From DASZTV01 sp035547515 (GTDB lineage Bacteria; Actinomycetota; Actinomycetes; JAFAQI01): a stretch of 64,000 nt of DNA. The stretch covers positions 62,001 through 126,000 of the forward strand of contig DASZUS010000027.1 of NCBI GenBank assembly GCA_035547515.1. Direction: 5' to 3'. A program made the position numbers and the translations under genes. Positions 17,601 to 23,210 of the stretch are shown in pieces; the first letter of the stretch is position 1, and every line of letters starts with the position of its first letter. The notes under the pieces were generated by a model. The model saw only the letters and a list, made by a program, of their open reading frames with translations, did not search any database and was not told where the DNA came from.

Positions 17601-17739
17601 CTTCGTCGTCCGCACCCTGATCGTCCCCGCCTGCGCCACACTCATCGGCGGCCGGAACTGGTGGCCATCCAAACACGCCACCCGCGAGTCACCTGACCGC
17701 GACCACCACGAGGTCCTCACGCCCATCCAGCACGCCTGA
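14683..17739 (+). CDS. MMPL-family RND transporter
   Basis: A 1,018-residue membrane transporter with two MMPL modules. A first transmembrane helix lies at about 25-45, a periplasmic loop follows, then a helical bundle from about 195 to 365. A large external domain (about 395-830) carries repeated SGAAQLGAGSRA-type segments resembling those in YhgE/Pip-like exporters. A second bundle covers about 845-1000 and includes GADYNILLMSRLRE; the first module has the equivalent GTDYTVFLIARFQEE. The Asp-Tyr pair in each is the proton-relay signature of MmpL proteins, which export lipids or drugs. GGGAGG precedes the GTG start. The P450 gene follows by 56 bp, so substrate oxidation and export may be linked. 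Confidence 0.9.
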   Translation: MRQPTSRPRALAHPVDRLVRGSLRRPWLVLGVWAVLAILLNTAVPQLETVVQHSSAPFFPASAPSVRALEAMDKAFGSGDTRSDAFVVLVDTAGLSASDTTTYRGLVRGIAAQPQRVPELQDWIDHPQLRRVLISKDHRATYLPLGLSSDIGSAASIADVKWLRSLAATVPRGPTTRVYVTGDPATITDLNDTVDRTSKRITVISLLALIAILILIYRRPVTILVPLATIGIAVACTRGVLALSGQAGFPVSTFTPAFIAAIVLGAGTDYTVFLIARFQEELRNGLEPREAIAVAGVRIGRVLAASGATVIIGSALLGLANLAILAATGPAIAIAIAVTALVSLTFTPVLIAFAGTRIAAKHAPKPDGLWVRTGRLAAGRPAAVLVVGLILLVGLAAFFPTMHLSFDERSAQPPSTPSNQGYAALNAHFPANETLPDYLLVEADHSLRDPADLAALNSLSESLTKIPSTQTVYSLTQPSGRPLKSATVASQVGTLAHRLNTASQKLAAKRHQLGSFSSGSTRLTSGAAQLGAGSRAATNAVSRFIVGLSKEHNGLGRAATGLGQAGHGASRLSAGALTLGRDLHQAHDQVAQAVSGLGQISGALDADPLCTVDPICRNARKALRTIYLAEHDKLLPGLNQAADGATRIGHGDGTLASGLQRLHAGLTRAENGTAQLNAGERLFQTKLGQLSNGVSQLASGVGQLPSNVQKLLDATGKLNHGLTKAGGYLQQVSTHADTPEAAGFYLTASDLARPAFSLAQQLFLSPNGHLARIQIVGTTDPLTNSGQARYHQIESTAALSIRGTSLHGAHLQLTGAGGFGNDLDNYLHQDAQLVALAVLLSVFLILVVALRALVAPLYLLASVVLSYAAAMGLTTLVWQHLLGHQIDFFVPVLGFVLLVAVGADYNILLMSRLREHDDVPTPQTVARAVASTGAVITSAGIIFATTFAALLGSPLLGLAEIGFAMASGLLLDTFVVRTLIVPACATLIGGRNWWPSKHATRESPDRDHHEVLTPIQHA

Positions 17740-17795
17740 CCCGGCGGCGGCGCGGGTCGGACCCGCGCGACGCCTCGATCTCAAGGAGACCCGCA

Positions 17796-19016
17796 GTGGC
17801 GACCACCATGGTGCACAACCTGGACCTTCACGAGATCGACGTGCTCAGCCTCGAACGCCAAGAACTCTTCGACGCCGTCGACGCGGCCAGGTCACAACAC
17901 TGGCTGGCGAGGACCGCACTCGGATACCTGCTGCTGGACTACAGCGATGTCGCTGCCATTCTGGCCGACCGCCGCTTCCACTCGGCACTCTCACTCCTCC
18001 CTGGGATCGCCGACGCCGACAGCTCGTTTCGGGAACGCCGCCAGCGCTCGATCCTGGCCACCGAAGGCGATGAGCACAGCCGGCTTCGCCGCCTCGCCTC
18101 ACCCGCCTTCACGCCCCGGGCCACCGAACGGCTTCGCCCCTTCATGCGACAGGTCATGGAGGGACTTGTCGACTCCATCGCCGAACGCGGGGGCTGCGAG
18201 TTCGTGACCGAGATCTGCGAGCCCTATCCGATCCCGATCATCTGCGAGCTGCTCGGCGCACCGAAGGAGGACTGGGAGCTGTTCTCCCGCTGGGCCACCG
18301 ACATCTTCCGGATCTTCAACAACGACGTCGCTAACGACCTCCCCACCATCCAGGCAGCGATGGCTGAGCTTGACCAGTACGTCACCGACCTGATCAATCA
18401 GCGCCGACAGCTCCCCGCCGACGACCTGCTCAGCCGGCTCATCGCCGCTGAAGAACAAGGCGACCGGATGACGACCGCGGAGTTGATCATGATGACCGAG
18501 GCGGTCCTCATGGCTGGCACCGACACCACCCGCAACCAGCTGGCGTGCGCCGTGGCCCTGTTCGCCCAACACCCGGACCAGTGGAAGGCCCTGGCCGAGG
18601 AACCGAGCCTGGCACCACAAGCGGTCGAGGAGACCCTGCGGCACCTCGGTGCCGTCCGATCCACCGTGCGGGTCGCTGCCGAGGACATCGACTACCGCGA
18701 GGTGACCTTTCCAGCCGGAACCCTCGTCTCGCTCGGCCTCGCCGTCGCCAACCACGACGCGAACCAATGGCCCGACCCGTACCGGTTCGACATCACCAGG
18801 CCTGCAACCGGCGCCCCGCAGATGACATTCGGGTCAGGCATCCACTACTGCCTCGGCGCCTCCCTGGCCCGAGCCGAGCTCCAAGAGGCGCTTCCCATCC
18901 TCGCCCGGCGCATGCCCGACCTCCGCCTCGACGGAACCATCGCCTGGAAACCGCCCACCGTCGGCATCTGGGGCCCCGCGCGCCTCGACGTCGTGTTCCA
19001 ACCGGCATCCGCCTGA
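17796..19016 (+). CDS. cytochrome P450 of the integrated element
   Basis: A 406-residue soluble bacterial P450. The I-helix oxygen-binding motif is AGTDTTRNQ, the K-helix EETLRHL supplies ExxR, and the heme ligand is Cys352 in FGSGIHYCLGASLARAE. It would hydroxylate a small lipophilic molecule and needs a ferredoxin and reductase, neither of which is encoded in the element. AAGGAG precedes the GTG start. It is downstream of, and probably co-transcribed with, the MMPL exporter under TetR/MarR control, which fits a detoxification or specialised-metabolite module. Confidence 0.92.
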   Translation: MATTMVHNLDLHEIDVLSLERQELFDAVDAARSQHWLARTALGYLLLDYSDVAAILADRRFHSALSLLPGIADADSSFRERRQRSILATEGDEHSRLRRLASPAFTPRATERLRPFMRQVMEGLVDSIAERGGCEFVTEICEPYPIPIICELLGAPKEDWELFSRWATDIFRIFNNDVANDLPTIQAAMAELDQYVTDLINQRRQLPADDLLSRLIAAEEQGDRMTTAELIMMTEAVLMAGTDTTRNQLACAVALFAQHPDQWKALAEEPSLAPQAVEETLRHLGAVRSTVRVAAEDIDYREVTFPAGTLVSLGLAVANHDANQWPDPYRFDITRPATGAPQMTFGSGIHYCLGASLARAELQEALPILARRMPDLRLDGTIAWKPPTVGIWGPARLDVVFQPASA

Positions 19017-19150
19017 CCCGTGCTACCCAGACCTTTGACCCTCACGACACGCAGCCGAGAGGCCAGGCGCCCAAAGGCTCGAGATGCGTTCAACCTTCGA
19101 CCCACACGCGCGAGAGCGGCAGCGCGTTTCGTTCGTATCGATCGTTCTGA

Positions 19151-19161
19151 CAACCGATAGT
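19151..19161. repeat. inverted copy of the mmpL promoter 11-mer, in a 214-bp gap
   Basis: CAACCGATAGT here is the exact reverse complement of 14662-14672 in the tetR-mmpL gap. The gene-free stretch 19017-19230 shows no other gene-like or RNA-like feature. An 11-bp match could be chance, but both copies flank the same MMPL-P450 cassette. Confidence 0.35.
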
Positions 19162-19230
19162 CCCCCGCTTTCCAGGCCATCTCATACCGCGGGGCCGAGT
19201 ACGGATGTAGAGCGCCTGGTCGACTACCCC

Positions 19231-19632
19231 TTAGCGGCTGAGCTCGCGGGTTGCGCGATCGACCAGGATCGCGGCCCAGCGAACTGAATCCCGCGCTCGT
19301 CGACTCGACACGACCGTGAGACCGTAGTGAGCTTCGTCTTTACGGTCGAGCAGCTTCATCAGGGTGTCGCTGAGTTTCTTGCCGTCGGCTACGGCGGTGC
19401 GGAGCATGACGCCGGCGTCCCGGTGGTTCTCGCCGCGATGAATCTCCCCCAGCCGGATCGCGCAGATGGCATCCGAGGCAGCGATGCCGGCAAGGACGGC
19501 CAAGCCGGCGGCGACTCCGGGCATCGCGGAGTCGATGTCGTCGAGAACGAGCTCTGCGACTTGCACGCACGCGCGGGCGTATTCGAGACGCTGGCGGGCC
19601 TCTGCTCGTCCCGCTGACTTGGCCCTAGCCAT
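19231..19632 (-). CDS. HEPN-domain protein (predicted toxin of HEPN/MNT pair)
   Basis: A 133-residue helical protein. The N-terminus RAEARQRLEYARACVQVAE and the segment AGIAASDAICAIRLGE are typical of actinobacterial HEPN proteins found beside nucleotidyltransferases. The RNase-type signature is R-x4-H: Arg97 to His102 in RKDEAH. HEPN proteins of this kind cleave RNA and are held in check by the partner MNT enzyme, which AMPylates them in characterised systems. The ATG at 19632 lies 8 bp inside the upstream antitoxin gene, so translation is coupled. Position at the attR end of the element fits an addiction or defence function. Confidence 0.8.
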   Translation of the reverse strand: MARAKSAGRAEARQRLEYARACVQVAELVLDDIDSAMPGVAAGLAVLAGIAASDAICAIRLGEIHRGENHRDAGVMLRTAVADGKKLSDTLMKLLDRKDEAHYGLTVVSSRRARDSVRWAAILVDRATRELSR

Positions 19633-20347
19633 CGGTGCCGGTGCCGGCCGACCAGATCGACATTGCCCTGATCCGATGCAGCTCGATCCCGTCGCGCTGA
19701 ATCTCTTGGAGTAGTGCGAGATGCGCTTCGGCCGGGTGGCGCCATTCATGGAACGAAAGGTCGACGACTTGGAGCGAGTTTCCGGTCCAGCGCTCCGCCT
19801 TGTCGCGAAGGGCGTCGAGCTGCTGCTCCCACTGTGCTGCCGCGCTGTCGATCTCGGCCGCGACCGCGAAAGCGCCAAGGGCGTCGGCGAACTGGGACTT
19901 GATCGTCGAGGTGAGCCGAGGTGGTTTCGGTTCACCGGGAAATGGCGGGTGGACGATGAACAGGTCGATGTCGCTGGCATCGTCGCCGTCTCCCCTGGCG
20001 ACTGAGCCGAACACCGAGGCGAACAGCGGTTGCACCTTCCAGTTCGTGAACTCGCTGCGGAAGTTCTCCCACAGGCGATTTCGGAGGTCGCTGAGAAGGA
20101 CCGCGACCTCGGCGGCGACATGATCGCGGTTGAGTTCATGCACCTGGTTGCGGCCCATCAGGGTCGCGCGGACGATCCCCTGCTCGACCAGCCGCGCCAG
20201 GCTTCGCCGGATTCCGATCTCTGATCCGCGCGCTGCCTGCTGAGCGACTTGGCCCACGGTGAGTGGACGTCCCGAGGCAGCGAGGACAGCGAGCACCGGC
20301 CCGTCGAGGGTCGGGGTGACCGCTCGTGTCGGATCAGATACATCCAT
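19625..20347 (-). CDS. nucleotidyltransferase (MNT) with winged-HTH N-terminus, predicted antitoxin
   Basis: A 240-residue protein. Residues 10-75 form a winged helix (LTVGQVAQQAARGSEIGIRRSLARLVEQG), and residues 108-200 a minimal nucleotidyltransferase with GSVARGDGDDASDID at 114-128, carrying the metal-binding Asp126 and Asp128. In HEPN/MNT modules this enzyme neutralises the HEPN RNase. The winged helix suggests it also represses its own promoter. The ATG at 20347 follows a -10 element so closely that the transcript would be nearly leaderless. Its codon usage matches the surrounding cargo. Confidence 0.85.
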   Translation of the reverse strand: MDVSDPTRAVTPTLDGPVLAVLAASGRPLTVGQVAQQAARGSEIGIRRSLARLVEQGIVRATLMGRNQVHELNRDHVAAEVAVLLSDLRNRLWENFRSEFTNWKVQPLFASVFGSVARGDGDDASDIDLFIVHPPFPGEPKPPRLTSTIKSQFADALGAFAVAAEIDSAAAQWEQQLDALRDKAERWTGNSLQVVDLSFHEWRHPAEAHLALLQEIQRDGIELHRIRAMSIWSAGTGTDG

Positions 20348-20354
20348 ATCTAAA

Positions 20355-20385
20355 AGTATAGAAGCGTATCTATTGTGATCGTCAA
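20355..20385 (-). promoter_or_regulatory. promoter of the HEPN/MNT operon
   Basis: On the minus strand TTGACG (20385-20380) and TATACT (20360-20355) are separated by 19 bp. The -10 lies 7 bp before the ATG, so transcription would start close to the start codon. The local region is unusually AT-rich for this genome and has two copies of TAGATA, possible binding sites for the winged-helix antitoxin. Confidence 0.5.
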
Positions 20386-20464
20386 GACTCGCAACGCGTG
20401 GCGACTGCACCGAGCTCTCTGGCGGCTTGGCCGCGCGCCATAGATGATCTTGATCGGCAGCCTT

Positions 20465-20594
20465 CAAGATCAACTCTCGGGGGGTCTATGGGGGGTCTAT
20501 CACTCTGTAGACCCCCCAAACAGCCCCAAAAGTCGACCAAGATCAAACAAGCGTCTCCGCAGGTCAGGGGCCTTTTTCGCGTAAGTCGATCTTG
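20465..20594. repeat. right-end sequence of the element (copy A), with CAAGATC motifs
   Basis: A 130-bp non-coding segment just inside attR. It includes the G-rich motif shared with the left end (20476-20504) and CTGTAGACCCCC. CAAGATC occurs at 20465 and 20538 and in reverse at 20588; another reverse copy lies at 20446. A diverged copy of the whole segment lies at 22721-22848. Repeated short motifs at both ends of an element are the expected form of integrase arm sites. The gene-free stretch 20348-20878 otherwise holds the promoter, attR and a hairpin. Confidence 0.7.
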
Positions 20595-20616
20595 GTAAAA
20601 AGTCGACAATTCGCGA

Positions 20617-20640
20617 GTTCAAGTCCCCCCTCCGACACCA
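20617..20640. repeat. attR core, 24-bp direct repeat of tRNA-Leu 3' end
   Basis: Exact copy of 5897-5920 without the rest of the tRNA. It marks the right boundary of the element. The sequence that follows (from 20641) differs from that following the tRNA. Confidence 0.93.
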
Positions 20641-20648
20641 ATCGAGCT

Positions 20649-20681
20649 GCAGGTCACAAGGCCGTCGAGCCTCTGACCTGC
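20649..20681. terminator. stem-loop just outside attR
   Basis: GCAGGTCA (20649-20656) pairs perfectly with TGACCTGC (20674-20681) around a 17-base loop, followed by CTTTCTC. In the uninserted chromosome this would sit directly after the tRNA-Leu 3' end, so it may be the original tRNA terminator or part of the second element's end. Confidence 0.4.
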
Positions 20682-20878
20682 GCTTTCTCATTCCGGCGCT
20701 TCCGTCTGATGGTCTCACGATCCGCGGAGTCGTGCGGTCTTCGCGGGCGCGCGTTGTAGAAGAAATGTAGAACGAGCGGCACCTCTGGTGCCCGACGGTA
20801 ACGGTTTCCCTCCGCTGGCGCTACGGCGTCCATGCGGAGCTCCGATCTCCGGCCCGATGAAGGTCTAGCGTTCAAGAA

Positions 20879-21760
20879 ATGCCGGTCAGGTACACCTCGG
20901 ACGATGAGGACAGCGCTCGCTGGGATGGTTTCCCGTTCCGAACCGGCGACATTGTGATCAGCACCCGTTCGAAGAGCGGTACGACCTGGGTACAACTAAT
21001 CTGCCTGCTCCTGGTCTTGCAGACCGACGCGCTTACCGAGCCTCTCGCGAACTTGTCGCCGTGGCTCGATCGGACGACCGACCCGCTGGATGGGGTGATT
21101 GACCGGCTCGATAGGCAAACGCATCGGCGGGTGATCAAGACTCACACGCCGTTGGACGGCATCCCGATCGACCGGCGAGCGACGTACATCGTGGTCGGAC
21201 GTCATCCACTGGACATGGCGGTATCGCTGTACCACCAGGGCGCCAACATCGACCGGCGCCGGCTACGGGAACTTACCGGCCAGCCGGAGCCCACCGACCC
21301 ACCGAAACCGCGACTGGACGTGCACTCCTGGCTGCTGCGATGGATCGAACGCAACACACCACCGGCAGAGTGGCTGGACGACCTGCCGGGTGTCCTGTGG
21401 CACATCAAGGATGCCTGGACTCGCCGCGACGCCAACAACATCGTGCTCGTGCATTACGACGACCTTCTCGGTGACCTCGAAGCTCAGATCCGTGCGCTCG
21501 CACACACCCTGTCCATCGAGATCACATCCGATCGTGTCTCCCAACTCGCTCGTGCCGCGACGTTCGACAGCATGCGCGCCAACCATGCCTCGCTAGTGCC
21601 CGACCACAACGGCATCCTCAAGGACAGCCGGGCGTTCTTCCGGCAAGGACACTCAGGTTCCGGCGCCGACGTGCTTACCACCGACGAACTCGCGCACTAC
21701 TACGACCGAGCCAGCTCGCTGGCGCCCGCCGATGCACTCCGGTGGCTTCACCGGACCTAG
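20879..21760 (+). CDS. PAPS-dependent sulfotransferase
   Basis: A 293-residue cytosolic sulfotransferase. The 5'-phosphosulfate loop is KSGTTWVQ near residue 32, and the 3'-phosphate motif is VGRHPLDMAVSLYHQG near residue 105. A KTHTP segment and VLVHYDDLLGDLEAQI follow in the order seen in Sulfotransfer_1 proteins. It would transfer sulfate from PAPS to a hydroxyl group on a small molecule or lipid. The ATG at 20879 is the only good start. It is alone on the plus strand in the putative second-element remnant, so its pathway is unknown. Confidence 0.88.
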   Translation: MPVRYTSDDEDSARWDGFPFRTGDIVISTRSKSGTTWVQLICLLLVLQTDALTEPLANLSPWLDRTTDPLDGVIDRLDRQTHRRVIKTHTPLDGIPIDRRATYIVVGRHPLDMAVSLYHQGANIDRRRLRELTGQPEPTDPPKPRLDVHSWLLRWIERNTPPAEWLDDLPGVLWHIKDAWTRRDANNIVLVHYDDLLGDLEAQIRALAHTLSIEITSDRVSQLARAATFDSMRANHASLVPDHNGILKDSRAFFRQGHSGSGADVLTTDELAHYYDRASSLAPADALRWLHRT

Positions 21761-21815
21761 CCGATGTGCCCGCGAACGCCGGTTACGGTCGTTCTTCTCG
21801 TGCGTTTCGAGCGTG

Positions 21816-22307
21816 CTACTCCCCCGCTTGCCTGAGCAGCTCGTAGAGCTCGGTGAGCGCCTCGATGTCCTTGTCACGGCCTGCCGCGGCTTTGGAACGC
21901 ACGATGTCTGCGAGGGCGGCGATTCGGAGCGTGATGCCTCCAAGGATTCGTTCCTCGGCGGTCTTGATCAGGTCGCCGTAGCCATCAGTGCCAGACGGAT
22001 GAAACGTGATGTCAAGATCGCCAAAGTCGGTGGTGAGGTTCAGCATCAGCAAGCCCCGCATTGCTTCTGCCGATGTCGAGAACGGCAGGCCTTCCGGGAC
22101 GGCATCCGTCCGGATCCGTGCGTTGAGTCGTTCGAGCGCGGTGGTCAGCCTGGTGAGGTTGTCGACGGCTGTCGATGGTGTGACATCAACGTCTTGTGTC
22201 GGACGCGTGGCGCCCTGCAGGAGGGCTGCGTAGCCGCCGACGAGGACGAAGTCGACACCCTCGTCGACAAGAATCTCAAGGAGTCGCTCGGGGTCGAACC
22301 CTGTCAC
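21816..22307 (-). CDS. nucleotidyltransferase of a two-gene toxin-antitoxin-like module
   Basis: A 163-residue minimal nucleotidyltransferase: VDFVLVGGYAALLQGATRPTQDVD holds the GG turn and the D-x-D metal ligands, and LDITFHPSG supplies the third strand. This resembles the AbiEii/DUF6036 group, whose members modify tRNA or partner proteins. The GTG at 22307 overlaps the TGA of the XRE regulator gene (GTGA at 22304-22307), so the pair is translationally coupled as in known regulator-nucleotidyltransferase modules. Which protein is toxin is inferred from family precedent. Confidence 0.8.
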   Translation of the reverse strand: MTGFDPERLLEILVDEGVDFVLVGGYAALLQGATRPTQDVDVTPSTAVDNLTRLTTALERLNARIRTDAVPEGLPFSTSAEAMRGLLMLNLTTDFGDLDITFHPSGTDGYGDLIKTAEERILGGITLRIAALADIVRSKAAAGRDKDIEALTELYELLRQAGE

Positions 22308-22648
22308 GAGGCCTTGCCGGCCGCCGCGAATCGATCCTGCGATTTACGGACCTGAGCTCGCTGCGCCGCGGACATCTTCGCCCATTGCGAATCGAGCACG
22401 TCGTCGTGATCGTCGTAGTCCTCGAGTCGGGTACGGAGCTCGAGGCCGGCCGCCGCAAACAGTCGAGCCAGCAGCGGCAAGGTCGGCTGCTGGCGATAGG
22501 TCTCGATCCGCGCAACCGTGGATTGCGGGACACCCGCCGCCTCGGCTAGCTGCCGTTGCGAGAGGCCGCTGCGCATCCGAGCCAGGCGCAGCAAGTTACC
22601 GGCGAGGTGCTGGCTGTGTTGCGCCCTCGTCGGTCCCATTGCCGCCAT
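22304..22648 (-). CDS. XRE-family helix-turn-helix regulator (predicted antitoxin)
   Basis: A 114-residue protein with an XRE/Cro domain at residues 18-70: RMRSGLSQRQLAEAAGVPQST and then VARIETYRQQPTLPLLARL. The C-terminal third is acidic then helical (LEDYDDHDDVLDSQWAKMS), a likely partner-binding tail. It precedes and overlaps the nucleotidyltransferase gene, the common order for antitoxin then toxin. It would repress its own promoter. The ATG at 22648 is used; another Met lies three codons in. Confidence 0.85.
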   Translation of the reverse strand: MAAMGPTRAQHSQHLAGNLLRLARMRSGLSQRQLAEAAGVPQSTVARIETYRQQPTLPLLARLFAAAGLELRTRLEDYDDHDDVLDSQWAKMSAAQRAQVRKSQDRFAAAGKAS

Positions 22649-22720
22649 GCCTCGATGATAGCGAATCTGCCATCATTCACCGCCTCAACACCGGGCAGGC
22701 GGCGCCGAGTGAATGCGCTC

Positions 22721-22848
22721 CAAGATCGTCCCTCGGGGGGCTTACGGGCGATCTATCGCTCTGTAGACCCCCGAGCAGCCCCAAGTAACGCCGAAGATCA
22801 AACGAGCATTTCCACAGGTCAGGCGCTGTTTTCCCTCAAACGATCTTG
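22721..22848. repeat. diverged copy (B) of the element right end
   Basis: This 128-bp segment aligns along its length with 20465-20594. Shared landmarks in order are CAAGATC, CTCGGGGGG, ATCTATC.CTCTGTAGACCCCC, CAGCCCCAA, AAGATCAAAC.AGC, CACAGGTCAGG (CGCAGGTCAGG in A) and CGATCTTG. I estimate roughly three-quarters identity by eye. It lies in the 231-bp gene-free gap between the XRE gene and the small lipoprotein. Confidence 0.75.
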
Positions 22849-22879
22849 CGCGGAATCGGCTCTGACCCGAGTTCGTGAC

Positions 22880-23119
22880 CTACGTAGGGCTCGAGGGCGT
22901 GGGTGTAGGGGTCGCCCGGACCGGGGCGGGGCTTGACGTGGGACTCGGCGCCGCCGTCGGCCCGCACTTCTGCGCCGCCGGGACCGAAGTGCATTCCGCG
23001 CTCGCGGTCGGGTTGGACGTGACGCCGTTGGGGGTCACGCTCTCGCCGTTGCCGCTGTTGGCGCCGCAGGCGGCGGCACTGGCAGCCACGATGAGACACA
23101 ACGCAAGTCGCAGCTTCAT
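22880..23119 (-). CDS. small secreted lipoprotein
   Basis: A 79-residue predicted lipoprotein. From the ATG at 23119 it begins MKLRLALCLIVAASAAACG, a signal peptide with Cys18 as the lipidated residue. The mature part is only about 60 residues, with Pro/Thr/Ser-rich low complexity and two more cysteines (about 47 and 56) that may form a disulfide. No enzyme motif is seen. It is the first gene to the right of the mobile region, and may be ancestral chromosome. Confidence 0.6.
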   Translation of the reverse strand: MKLRLALCLIVAASAAACGANSGNGESVTPNGVTSNPTASAECTSVPAAQKCGPTAAPSPTSSPAPVRATPTPTPSSPT

Positions 23120-23210
23120 ATGCGAGCGGTACCCGGGGTAGTTGCCAGCACTCACGCCGTTCTATTCACGCCACTCACGCGCGAGGACCGGATCACCGAG
23201 GATTAGCGGT

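Larger units (their letters stand above)
5897..20640. mobile_element. integrative mobilizable element inserted in tRNA-Leu (about 14.7 kb)
   Basis: The element is bounded by exact 24-bp direct repeats of the tRNA-Leu 3' end (5897-5920 and 20617-20640). It carries a tyrosine integrase, an excisionase-like HTH protein and a MobF relaxase, all on the minus strand and reading toward attL. A candidate oriT lies just upstream of the relaxase. There is no FtsK/TraB, VirB4, VirD4 or replication initiator gene, so it would need a helper conjugative system. Cargo comprises a SIR2-like two-gene module at the attL end, an MMPL/P450 cassette with TetR and MarR regulators in the middle, and a HEPN/MNT pair at the attR end. 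The boundaries are directly seen; the mobility class is inferred. Confidence 0.9.
20641..22850. mobile_element. probable remnant of a second tandem element beyond attR
   Basis: This 2.2-kb segment starts at attR and ends with a diverged copy (22721-22848) of the right-end sequence of the intact element. Near its left edge, GACCTGCG followed by ATTCCGGC resembles sequence just inside the left end of the intact element (from 5934). It carries a sulfotransferase and a nucleotidyltransferase/XRE pair but no recombinase or relaxase. I read it as cargo left from an older insertion at the same tRNA. No clear third att copy is seen at its right edge. Confidence 0.5.

Noticed and set aside
5921..20616. 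Conjugation genes (FtsK/TraB, VirB4, coupling protein) within the element
   Set aside because: Every frame over about 60 codons was considered; none shows a second P-loop ATPase apart from the relaxase.
22860..22885. Possible third att copy beyond the second right-end repeat
   Set aside because: Only GAGTTC of the 24-bp core is recognisable, which is well within chance.
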